This document shows positions 1 through 5,687 of a stretch of DNA of 7,970 bases, in pieces. How positions within the stretch are numbered: the first letter of the stretch is position 1; each line of letters opens with the position of its first letter. A program made the translations under genes and the position numbers. Location: NCBI GenBank assembly GCA_025963615.1, contig JAOQAL010000477.1, positions 1-7,970 on the forward strand, given 5' to 3'. The notes beneath the pieces are model-generated. The model saw nothing but the letters and a program-made list of their open reading frames with translations, was not told where the DNA came from and ran no database searches. The DNA is from Chitinophagaceae bacterium. GTDB lineage: Bacteria; Bacteroidota; Bacteroidia; Chitinophagales; Chitinophagaceae.

Positions 1-1244
1 TTATCATGTAGTTCATATCCTATGCGGGTCCTTTCCAGCTCCTGGACCTGCATCACGGTTTCCGATATTTCCTGCTGCCGTTTAAGTTTCTCTTCATGCA
101 GCTCGTTGCGCAAGGATTTTAATTCAGAAATATCATGCAGAGACCCGATCATTTTTACAGGGAGCCCATTTTCATAAACCACATACCCATGATCATGGAT
201 ATGTTTATATCCGCCATCTGAACATTTAATACGGTATTCATCTTCCCAGGATTGCAATCCCTTTTCAGTTGTGTCTTTCACTTTATCGCCAACACGATTC
301 CGGTCTTCCGGGTGAATCCGGCGAAGCCACCAGGCCAGGCCTTTTGACTCACTCAACGAATATCCTATCATATTCATCAGGGTGTCATTCCGGAATATAT
401 GTCCCGATTTCATATCCCATTCCCAGATAGCATCGGTGGTGGCCCTGCTTAACAATAAAATATGTTCATTGGCCTCTTTAAGCTGCCTTTCGAGAGGGTA
501 GTCATCATTTATCACTGCGTGGCCACCAATTATTTTTTTCCCGCTGGCTGCCTGTACCGGGAAAAGGGAAATAGAGAATGTGATGTCCGTGCCATCCGCC
601 AGTTCCACTTTTTGACTGGTTTGAATTTTTTTTCCGTTTCTTAATACCTCGGTATGCTTGCTGTAGAATGCCGCAATAACGTTTTCGGATAATAGCCCCG
701 TAACATGACCGGGTAAATGCTTTTCCGTTAAGTGGAAATATTTCAAAAAAGCATCGTTGGCAAAAACCAGGTTTTCCTCTTCATCAATCACCCAGGTCAT
801 ATCAGGAATCTGGTTCAGTAACGAGTTAGCTAAACTAACAGGCAGGGCCGTTTGATTTGGCAACTCCTGTTTTTTCGCATTGTTTTTTATTTCCTTTCCT
901 ACACAAAAAAATAATTGTTTTTGAAGGGTCGCATCTTCCATGGGGTGAATCAGCAAATTGATAAAATGATCATGCCCGTTTTTTACAGTTAAATCAGCAA
1001 CCTGGCGGGTACTGGTTTTGGCTGATTGCAGTATAGTCAATTTGAAATCATCTGCCCCGTCCGGCGATACATGGTCGAAGAGATTTACAATACTTTTTAG
1101 CCCGTTGGGGCTATCCAATACCTTGCGCATTTCGGCATTGACATAATATAAAGTACCATTTTTATCAATCACTGATAATAATAAATCGCCGGTATTATCA
1201 TGCTGGCTGATAATGGTTCGTATTTCGTTCCACATACTCGTCAT
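1..1244 (-). CDS. Triple-PAS sensor histidine kinase, C-terminal part missing (window edge)
   Basis: This gene reads leftwards and is open to the window edge: 414 codons plus two bases, with no stop. Three PAS-like regions are visible at about residues 17-112 (LLLSVIDKNGTLYYVN), 138-258 (IPDMTWVIDEEENLVFAN) and 262-376 (DAIWEWDMKSG, then WWLRRIHPEDR and a PAC-like tail ending MIGSLHDISEL). A charged coiled-coil stretch follows to about residue 400. The last visible residues, ELERTRIGYELHD, match the histidine box of a kinase class common in Bacteroidota, with H413 the predicted phospho-acceptor. The rest of the dimerisation domain and the ATPase domain lie outside the window. No signal peptide or membrane segment is seen, so it is probably a cytoplasmic sensor. 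The ATG at 1244 is 9 nt after the upstream regulator's stop, indicating co-transcription. No strong ribosome binding site is visible, as is usual in this phylum. The PAS ligands cannot be predicted. Confidence 0.88.
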   Translation of the reverse strand, partial: MTSMWNEIRTIISQHDNTGDLLLSVIDKNGTLYYVNAEMRKVLDSPNGLKSIVNLFDHVSPDGADDFKLTILQSAKTSTRQVADLTVKNGHDHFINLLIHPMEDATLQKQLFFCVGKEIKNNAKKQELPNQTALPVSLANSLLNQIPDMTWVIDEEENLVFANDAFLKYFHLTEKHLPGHVTGLLSENVIAAFYSKHTEVLRNGKKIQTSQKVELADGTDITFSISLFPVQAASGKKIIGGHAVINDDYPLERQLKEANEHILLLSRATTDAIWEWDMKSGHIFRNDTLMNMIGYSLSESKGLAWWLRRIHPEDRNRVGDKVKDTTEKGLQSWEDEYRIKCSDGGYKHIHDHGYVVYENGLPVKMIGSLHDISELKSLRNELHEEKLKRQQEISETVMQVQELERTRIGYELHD

Positions 1245-1253
1245 AAATGAAAA

Positions 1254-1646
1254 TTATTTTGATGAAATACAATCGGTGAAATTCATATTCTTTATAATTC
1301 CGGATACCAGGCTGAAATCATTTGATTTGTCGAGGAAATGAGTTACCCCCAGGCCTATACAAATACGGCGATAGTATTCGTTCGCATGATTGGATAGCAT
1401 AATAACCCGGCAGGAATATTCTGAGAGCTTGATTTTTTTTAAAAGCTCCACACCGTTTTTTCCCGGCAAATTGATATCCAGTAAAACAATATCAGGCATA
1501 CAGGATTCGAGTTTTAACAACGCCTCATTATAATTATTCGCAATTTCGATAGACCGGATGCTGACTTCTTTGAGAAGCGCAGCCATACGTTCAATAAAAA
1601 GTGAATTGTCATCTACAATGAGTACGGAAGGGGTTGGGTTTTTCAT
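1254..1646 (-). CDS. Single-domain (CheY-like) response regulator
   Basis: A 130-residue receiver domain with no output domain. The phosphorylation site is complete: acidic pair D12-D13 (VLIVDDN), phospho-acceptor D57 (LLDINLPG), switch serine S85 (MLSNHA) and lysine K107 (FLDKS). Note that the lysine is not followed by the usual Pro. An in-frame ATG at 1709 would add 21 residues (beginning MVLRTIKYGSAS) ahead of the receiver fold. I prefer the ATG at 1646 because the protein then starts directly before beta-strand 1, as in other receivers. The downstream triple-PAS kinase begins 9 nt after the stop, so the two probably form one operon and a cognate pair. With no DNA-binding domain it would act by protein contact or as a phosphate shuttle. 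A partner other than the adjacent kinase cannot be excluded. Confidence 0.9.
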   Translation of the reverse strand: MKNPTPSVLIVDDNSLFIERMAALLKEVSIRSIEIANNYNEALLKLESCMPDIVLLDINLPGKNGVELLKKIKLSEYSCRVIMLSNHANEYYRRICIGLGVTHFLDKSNDFSLVSGIIKNMNFTDCISSK

Positions 1647-1835
1647 GAAATATGTTGTATTGCAAAGAAATAAAGATGCACTGCCATATTTAATAGTACG
1701 GAGTACCAATCAACCATCAACATTGTGCAACAAAATTTGTAGCTAAAATTCTATAGGCCCTTAGTAGTTCATTTTCAATCAATTATATGGGAAATAGGGG
1801 TCCCGGTCCGATGCGTGCTTTCACTGTTCGGGGTC

Positions 1836-1862
1836 GGAATATTCCCGGGTTTTCCCCGGAAT
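1836..1862. repeat. Palindrome and overlapping imperfect stem-loop in a GC-rich patch
   Basis: GGAATATTCC at 1836-1845 is a perfect 10-bp palindrome. It overlaps an imperfect hairpin: ATTCCCGGG (1841-1849), loop TTTT, CCCCGGAAT (1854-1862), with eight of nine positions paired and one C-C mismatch. The two structures are mutually exclusive. No T-run follows on either strand, so a simple terminator is unlikely. Confidence 0.5.
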
Positions 1863-1894
1863 CGTCGGGTAATTTGCCATACTTAATGAAAACG

Positions 1895-1935
1895 GAACAG
1901 ACTATGATCCTGCTAAAAATAGTTGAACAGACTAT
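1895..1935. repeat. 11-bp direct repeat, copies 30 bp apart
   Basis: GAACAGACTAT occurs exactly at 1895-1905 and again at 1925-1935. The start-to-start distance of 30 bp is close to three helical turns, which would put both copies on the same DNA face. It lies about 250 bp upstream of the receiver-only regulator and beyond the end of the NarL-type gene. A tandem protein-binding site is possible; chance or a remnant of an older duplication is also possible. Confidence 0.5.
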
Positions 1936-2067
1936 AGGACTTATCTGATACGTGTTTCCGCGGAGGGCTCCGGGCAAAGAGAAGGAACGCAGCTTATATT
2001 GAGTCGAAGCGGGTGGTAAATGGGTTTATCTTTTTTACCTGAAATCAGTAGGAAGAGCCAGCCTTGC

Positions 2068-2697
2068 TTATATCAGATTTCTTTCCAGGGCAAACCGGGT
2101 GAGTTCGGCGTTGGATTTCATTTTCATTTTTTCCATAATCCTGGATCGGTAGGTGCTCACGGTCGTGGGACTTAGACCGAGCTGCTTGGCTATTTCCGAT
2201 ATGGGTTTTCCTGAAGCCAGCATTTTTAAAACATCAAACTCCCGGTCAGACAACAGCTTGAGCGGTTCCAGCACACTTACTTCATTTAGAGAATCTGCCA
2301 ATTGTTCCGCTATAGCAGGAGTAATAAATTTTCGACCTTGCAAAACAACGGTGATAGCATTGATTAAGTTATCATGAATCGAAACTTTTGCCAGGAATCC
2401 GGAGGCTCCTGCTTTGATAACCCGGATGGCATACTGATCTTCCGCGGCCATGCTCATTACCAAAACCGGAAGCGCGGGATGAGTCTTTTTTATCTGCTTT
2501 AAGGCATCAAAATAATTGGTGCCAGGCATATTCAGGTCAGAAATAACAACATCCCAGGGCTCGGCCAGGATCCGTGATAAAAGGTTATCGCTATCAGAGG
2601 CCTCGCCGATTATCACATCAGGATACTCGGTCCGAAGGATCTCAATAATCCCCTTTCGCATAATGGCATGATCATCTGCTATAAGAATGCGAATCAT
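2068..2697 (-). CDS. NarL/FixJ-family response regulator (receiver plus LuxR-type HTH)
   Basis: A 209-residue transcription regulator of the usual length for this family. The receiver (about 1-120) has acidic pair D8-D9 (LIADDHAIMRKG), phospho-acceptor D54 (VISDLNMPG), switch serine S82 (VLVMSM) and lysine K104 (GFLAKVS). The C-terminal helix-turn-helix spans about residues 149-207: LSDREFDVLKMLASGKP, then EIAKQLGLSPTTVSTYRSRI, the classic LuxR-type scaffold and recognition helices. It should bind DNA as a phosphorylation-induced dimer in the cytoplasm. No kinase gene is directly coupled: the nearest leftward gene starts 420 bp away, so its kinase partner is not evident. A 6-bp hairpin lies 30 nt before the ATG, and AGGGGTA sequences resembling NarL heptamers lie further upstream, so autoregulation is a reasonable inference. 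Its targets are unknown. Confidence 0.95.
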   Translation of the reverse strand: MIRILIADDHAIMRKGIIEILRTEYPDVIIGEASDSDNLLSRILAEPWDVVISDLNMPGTNYFDALKQIKKTHPALPVLVMSMAAEDQYAIRVIKAGASGFLAKVSIHDNLINAITVVLQGRKFITPAIAEQLADSLNEVSVLEPLKLLSDREFDVLKMLASGKPISEIAKQLGLSPTTVSTYRSRIMEKMKMKSNAELTRFALERNLI

Positions 2698-2727
2698 ATT
2701 AATTCATCTTTTAGATTAAACAGTCAG

Positions 2728-2743
2728 CGGCTTATACAAGCCG
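2728..2743 (-). promoter_or_regulatory. Hairpin in the probable leader of the NarL-type regulator
   Basis: CGGCTT (2728-2733), loop ATAC, AAGCCG (2738-2743) is a perfect 6-bp stem with a 4-nt loop. It lies 30 nt upstream of the regulator's ATG, so on the minus strand it would fall in the transcript leader or close to the promoter. No T-run follows it in that direction, so it is not a typical terminator. An RNA leader structure or a protein-binding dyad are both possible. Confidence 0.45.
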
Positions 2744-2872
2744 GAAATAGTTGTTCATACTGATTCCTGATTTTTAATTTTCCGTGCTGAATGAGAAGCT
2801 TTTATCAAGGAATTATGTTTCACTAAGTTACCACATTATGAATTATAATCAGACTATTAAAAAGAGATTTTT

Positions 2873-2890
2873 GTAGGGGTATTTGCCTAT
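2873..2890. promoter_or_regulatory. 18-bp dyad element, copy 1 (candidate operator)
   Basis: The stretch begins GTAGGGGTA and ends CCTAT; TAGG (2874-2877) pairs with CCTA (2886-2889). The same layout recurs at 6334-6351 with 11 of 18 identical positions and no gap. On the minus strand it contains TACCCCT, which fits the E. coli NarL heptamer pattern TACYYMT. It is about 180 bp upstream of both the NarL-type regulator and the 42-codon ORF. Operator function is inference. Confidence 0.35.
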
Positions 2891-2950
2891 CTGTTTTAAG
2901 ATGATCCCCGGGCTTAATTAGGTTATGAGTTAGCCCTGTGTAATTATAAC

Positions 2951-2967
2951 TCTACACGAGGGGTAGA
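2951..2967. promoter_or_regulatory. TCTAC/GTAGA dyad containing a second AGGGGTA
   Basis: TCTAC (2951-2955) and GTAGA (2963-2967) form a 5-bp dyad around a 7-nt centre. AGGGGTA at 2959-2965 repeats the core of the 2873-2890 element (2875-2881), 84 bp away, about eight helical turns. It could be a second site for the same regulator, but short sites of this kind arise by chance. Confidence 0.3.
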
Positions 2968-3070
2968 AAAAATTTACACCATAATGGTATCAACTACTAT
3001 TTTTCACGGTATTTGGTTGCCGTTACTTTGTGTTAACAACTAGAGAAATACAGGTCCTGAGTCCATATCA

Positions 3071-3199
3071 ATGAAAACCATTTTTAAAAAATTAGTAGCT
3101 AACCGATCCGTGATCCACCATCTTTTAAATCCACCTGAATTAATCCGTATCCTTTTGAAAAATTTCAGCACTATGAAAAGCCCTTATACCCCGTTTTAA
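3071..3199 (+). CDS. Possible small protein, 42 aa (doubtful)
   Basis: An ATG-started frame ends in TAA. The product starts MKTIFKKLVANRSVIHHLL and ends MKSPYTPF; it is basic, with alternating hydrophobic residues around LIRILLKNF, and has no cysteine, signal peptide or clear membrane helix. I do not recognise a family. It lies 53 bp ahead of the ATPase-like gene on the same strand, so it could be a leader peptide or the first gene of that transcript. There is no Shine-Dalgarno sequence, although these are generally absent here. The length is close to what chance could produce. Confidence 0.22.
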   Translation: MKTIFKKLVANRSVIHHLLNPPELIRILLKNFSTMKSPYTPF

Positions 3200-3252
3200 A
3201 AATCCAAAAACCTTCCGCATCCTGGAAAAAAAATATTAAAAAATTGAATTGT

Positions 3253-3684
3253 ATGCAAAATCATGAACTGCTTTCCACCCCCGACCAGCAAATCTATCTT
3301 CACCAGTTGCTTGGAAACATACTGCCTGGCTTTCAGCAGGTAGCGCAAAAACATAAAAGTTTTTTTGTAAATGAAGTTCCGGAAGATATTTTGATCAGTG
3401 CCGATAAAAACGTTGTCGCATCGGTGCTTGGAAACCTGCTAAAGATTGTAAGCCGCAATGCAGACAATAGCTGTATCAGGGTATCCGCAAAAGCGTATAA
3501 CAATGTCGTTTTGATGCATGTTAAAGACAATAATACCTCTAATAATTATGCACTCAATTCCAGTCTTTCACAAGTACAGCCGCTGGTTGGGAAAATAGGA
3601 GGGTTCATTGATATCAATACGCAGCGACAGAAGGCAACCACGATCGCTTTCAGTTTTTCGAATCTGCCCAGGCAGGTAGCGTAG
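3253..3684 (+). CDS. Stand-alone degenerate histidine-kinase ATPase-like (GHKL) protein
   Basis: A 143-residue protein that resembles only the C-terminal ATPase half of a sensor kinase. Residues 50-69 (ADKNVVASVLGNLLKIVSRN) align with the kinase N-box, but the Asn of the canonical NLLxNA motif is Ile here. Residues 89-93 (HVKDN) fit the strand and Asp of the D-box, but the following Gly-x-Gly is absent (NTSNN). Residues 113-139 (GKIGGFIDINTQRQ, then TTIAFSFSNLP) match the final sheet region of the fold. No Gly-rich lid, histidine box or receiver exists, so catalysis is doubtful; a regulatory or partner-binding role is more likely. I recall similar short proteins and kinase tails in Chitinophagaceae. 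A TTG at 3244 is an alternative start, but ATG 3253 is preferred. The leader is A-rich without a Shine-Dalgarno sequence. It converges on the hybrid kinase gene across a repeat block. Confidence 0.75.
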   Translation: MQNHELLSTPDQQIYLHQLLGNILPGFQQVAQKHKSFFVNEVPEDILISADKNVVASVLGNLLKIVSRNADNSCIRVSAKAYNNVVLMHVKDNNTSNNYALNSSLSQVQPLVGKIGGFIDINTQRQKATTIAFSFSNLPRQVA

Positions 3685-3689
3685 GAAAA

Positions 3690-3762
3690 AGCTTCGAGCT
3701 GTGAGTGTCGAGCTTCGAGCTATGAGTGTCGAGCTTCGAGCTGTGAGCTTCGAGCTATGGGC
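3690..3762. repeat. Four imperfect direct repeats of AGCTTCGAGCT units
   Basis: Units start at 3690, 3711, 3732 and 3746. The first two are 21 bp and differ at one position (AGCTTCGAGCTGTGAGTGTC against AGCTTCGAGCTATGAGTGTC, each followed by G). The third is shortened to 14 bp, and the fourth begins AGCTTCGAGCTATGG. GTG and ATG forms alternate. Each core, AGCT-TCG-AGCT, is itself nearly self-complementary. The block starts just 5 nt after the stop of the ATPase-like gene. Such AGCTTCGAGC-type intergenic repeats are, from memory, common in Chitinophagaceae-like genomes. Confidence 0.8.
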
Positions 3763-3840
3763 TGCAAGATCTATAAATCTGCAACTTTCAGCTTGCAGCT
3801 TTCTTCAGTCTCGCCGCTCAAAGCTCGTCGCTTGCAGCTC
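3761..3840. repeat. Inverted GCTGCAAG/CTTGCAGC repeats; possible terminator between convergent genes
   Basis: GCTGCAAG (3761-3768) pairs perfectly with CTTGCAGC (3792-3799), with an inner AGAT/ATCT pairing (3767-3780). The right arm is followed by TTTCTTC, so a weak rightward terminator for the ATPase-like gene is plausible. A second CTTGCAGC copy at 3831-3838 reads on to CTCTCTCTCCC just before the end of the hybrid kinase gene. GCTC motifs at 3816 and 3823 are reverse complements of the left block's GAGC, so the whole 3690-3840 segment could fold into a long imperfect hairpin. This would serve convergent transcription units, but termination is inferred only. Confidence 0.5.
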
Positions 3841-3851
3841 TCTCTCCCTCC

Positions 3852-5660
3852 CTACTTCCTTTCTTTTATAACCAGCGCCCATTTTTCAAGCATGTTTACC
3901 AGTTCTCCCAACTCTACTGGCTTGCTGATATAATCATCCATCCCGGCTTGCATACATGCCTGCCGGTCGCCATGCATCACATTGGCGGTCATGGCAATGA
4001 TCACGGGCTGTTTGTCCAGGCAAAGCCTTATCATTCTCGTGGCTTCCAGGCCATCCATTTCCGGCATTTGCACATCCATCAGGATTAAATCATAGGTTTC
4101 ATGTCCTACCATTTCTAAAACAATTTTTCCATTTTCGGCTATATCAGGCCGGTAACCCATTTTACTCAATATTTTTATAGTCCACTTTTGATTCACCGGA
4201 TTGTCTTCGGCGATCAGGACGCGCAAGGGATATTTAATGGAAAAATTTTCCGACAATTTCCTGGTGGCAGCCTGTTCCGCTTCGCTGCCTTTATTACTAT
4301 GCCGCAACTGGCTTAGCATATTATCAAATAAAAGATGTTGCCTGACCGGTTTGTTCAAGACAGCGCCAAATATTTCTTCCTGGGGTTTGTAGCGTTCATC
4401 GTTTACCGGGTTTAACAGCAGGACCGGGATTTTCGGATATTGGTTCCTGATAGTTTGCGCCAGTTGAATCCCATTCATTTCCGGGATATTGGTTTCTGTA
4501 ATGACAAGACCGAAAGATACCTGTGATAATATTTCAAGGGCCTGTTTGCCCGTCGTGGCAATAACCGGCAATAGTTTCCATTGTTCCAGTTGGTTCTTAA
4601 GGATATTGCCTGCGGATAAATTAGAGACTACAATCAGTATCTGCTGGCCTTCAAAGCCGGCCATCGTGTAATTAACAGATTTGAATGCTGCCTGGATGCT
4701 GGCCACCGTGGGTATGCTGAACTGGAAAGTTGTTCCACCCTGTTCACGGTTCAGGGCCTTTATTTGTCCGCCCATTTGTTCAACAAGTTTCTTGCATATA
4801 ACTAACCCAAACCCCTTGCCGGTCGGTTTATTTTTTGTGGAATAATCCCGTGAAAGAATACCCGTAAAGAGTTGCGGGGCAATTTGAGCCGGAATACCAA
4901 TACCGCTGTCACGGATTTCAAAACTGATGACCGGGACATTTTTCCCCTCATCTTTTAATAAATGAATTCCCAGGAAAACCTCTCCCTTTTGGGTAAACTT
5001 CACGGCGTTTTCCACCAGGTTGATTAATACCTGTTGCAAGCGTTTACTGTCGCTTATTATTTGTGAAGGCACATCATGATCTATTTCATATAAAAGTTCG
5101 ATGCCGGCTTCGGCTGCTTTGGCTGCAAACATATCCAGTACCTCTTCGATACAGTTTCTCAGGTCAACATTTTTTTGCTCGGGAATTCCGGATAACGAAT
5201 CGATTTTTGAAAGATCAAGCATGTCATTGATCAGGATCTCATTCACCTTGTTTAATAAGATTTTGCCGGAGCTGATAATGGTATCTGTATACTCTCTCTG
5301 TTCAGCCGTAAGATTTGTTTCTTCCAGCAGGGTAGCCATCCCTAGAACCCCGTTCATTGGCGTACGAATTTCATGACTCAGGGATGACAGTAATTTAGAT
5401 TTTGCCTGGCCGCTCTGCTCGGCTTCCTGCCGGGCGTTATTTTCATTTGTAGCTGTAGATTCCAGCTGCGCCTTCAGTGTTTCTACCTGCTGTGCCAAGG
5501 CTATAATCCTGTTTTTGCGACTGTTAAGACTTGAGCGAAAAAACCCTAAGGCAATAAAAATCATCGATAGGATGATGCCCACCAAAAACATTTTATTGGA
5601 TTCGGAAAGGATATATAAAAAAATGTAGTTCATTAAAACATCAAGGTCAAAAATTTCCAT
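3852..5660 (-). CDS. Hybrid histidine kinase with degenerate first receiver and intact second receiver
   Basis: A 602-residue membrane-bound kinase. Order: a short N-terminus with one membrane helix (about 24-42) and no large sensor domain; coiled coil 50-90; dimerisation domain with [10 protein letters not shown] (H96); ATPase domain with N218 (ENAVKFT), DSGIGI (D251) and GKGFGL (281-286); receiver 1 (338-450); receiver 2 (479-597). Receiver 2 is complete: E485-D486, D529 (LMDVQMPEMDG), T558, K580-P581. Receiver 1 lacks the acidic pair (V345-S346), has E389 where the phospho-accepting Asp should be (VITETNIPEMNG), N417 in place of the switch Ser/Thr, and keeps K437. There is a five-residue insertion (140-144, NEILI) in the second dimerisation helix, and the lid before the Gly box is altered. 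It is a clear paralogue of the kinase starting at 6459. Its ATG is 27 nt after the 181-aa gene's stop, suggesting an operon. Kinase activity should not be assumed. Confidence 0.93.
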   Translation of the reverse strand: MEIFDLDVLMNYIFLYILSESNKMFLVGIILSMIFIALGFFRSSLNSRKNRIIALAQQVETLKAQLESTATNENNARQEAEQSGQAKSKLLSSLSHEIRTPMNGVLGMATLLEETNLTAEQREYTDTIISSGKILLNKVNEILINDMLDLSKIDSLSGIPEQKNVDLRNCIEEVLDMFAAKAAEAGIELLYEIDHDVPSQIISDSKRLQQVLINLVENAVKFTQKGEVFLGIHLLKDEGKNVPVISFEIRDSGIGIPAQIAPQLFTGILSRDYSTKNKPTGKGFGLVICKKLVEQMGGQIKALNREQGGTTFQFSIPTVASIQAAFKSVNYTMAGFEGQQILIVVSNLSAGNILKNQLEQWKLLPVIATTGKQALEILSQVSFGLVITETNIPEMNGIQLAQTIRNQYPKIPVLLLNPVNDERYKPQEEIFGAVLNKPVRQHLLFDNMLSQLRHSNKGSEAEQAATRKLSENFSIKYPLRVLIAEDNPVNQKWTIKILSKMGYRPDIAENGKIVLEMVGHETYDLILMDVQMPEMDGLEATRMIRLCLDKQPVIIAMTANVMHGDRQACMQAGMDDYISKPVELGELVNMLEKWALVIKERK

Positions 5661-5687
5661 AAGGCTGGTATTAATTTTTAGCGAATG

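Larger units (their letters stand above)
1647..2067. other. Intergenic region without a convincing gene
   Basis: About 420 bp separate two leftward regulator genes. A minus-strand open frame of 64 codons (1783-1977) has a low-complexity, Pro/Arg-rich translation that I do not recognise, so I do not call it a gene. The stretch 1795-1870 is visibly more GC-rich than its surroundings and carries a perfect palindrome and an imperfect stem-loop. Two copies of an 11-bp direct repeat follow at 1895-1935. A weak dyad, GGTAAA (2015-2020) with TTTACC (2034-2039), lies just past the end of the NarL-type gene. It is not followed by a T-run on the minus strand, so it is not a clear terminator. The promoter of the receiver gene should lie in this interval, but I see no good match to the Bacteroidota TAnnTTTG element. 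Confidence 0.6.
2698..3070. promoter_or_regulatory. Divergent intergenic region rich in short dyads
   Basis: This interval separates the leftward NarL-type regulator from the rightward 3071/3253 genes and must hold promoters for both directions. Visible dyads are CGGCTT/AAGCCG (2728-2743), TAGG/CCTA (2874-2889), GGGCT/AGCCC (2910-2936), TCTAC/GTAGA (2951-2967) and ACCAT/ATGGT (2978-2988). A TATAAT lies in an AT-rich stretch near 2844, and a near-match to the phylum promoter element (TTACTTTG, 3023-3030) points rightward, but with no clear TTG element upstream. I cannot assign transcription starts. Confidence 0.5.

Noticed and set aside
1647..1709. Upstream ATG at 1709 for the receiver-only regulator
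   Set aside because: It adds 21 residues unlike any receiver N-terminus; the ATG at 1646 starts directly before the first beta strand.
1795..1870. Group II intron domain V
   Set aside because: Only a right-half resemblance is present; the complementary left arm is missing and no reverse transcriptase gene is in the window.
1783..1977. Minus-strand 64-codon open frame in the intergenic region
   Set aside because: The Pro/Arg-rich translation matches no family I know, it lies over a GC-rich dyad patch and direct repeats, and it has no leader signal.
3023..3030. TTACTTTG as a Bacteroidota -7 promoter element
   Set aside because: Five of six fixed positions match, but no TTG is found at the expected upstream distance, so support is too weak.
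3244..3252. TTG start for the ATPase-like gene
   Set aside because: An in-frame ATG lies three codons later and gives a natural start; there is no ribosome-binding signal to favour TTG.
3690..3840. CRISPR array
   Set aside because: The units are adjacent and variable in length, with no unique spacers, and they are partly palindromic; this is a tandem/inverted intergenic repeat.
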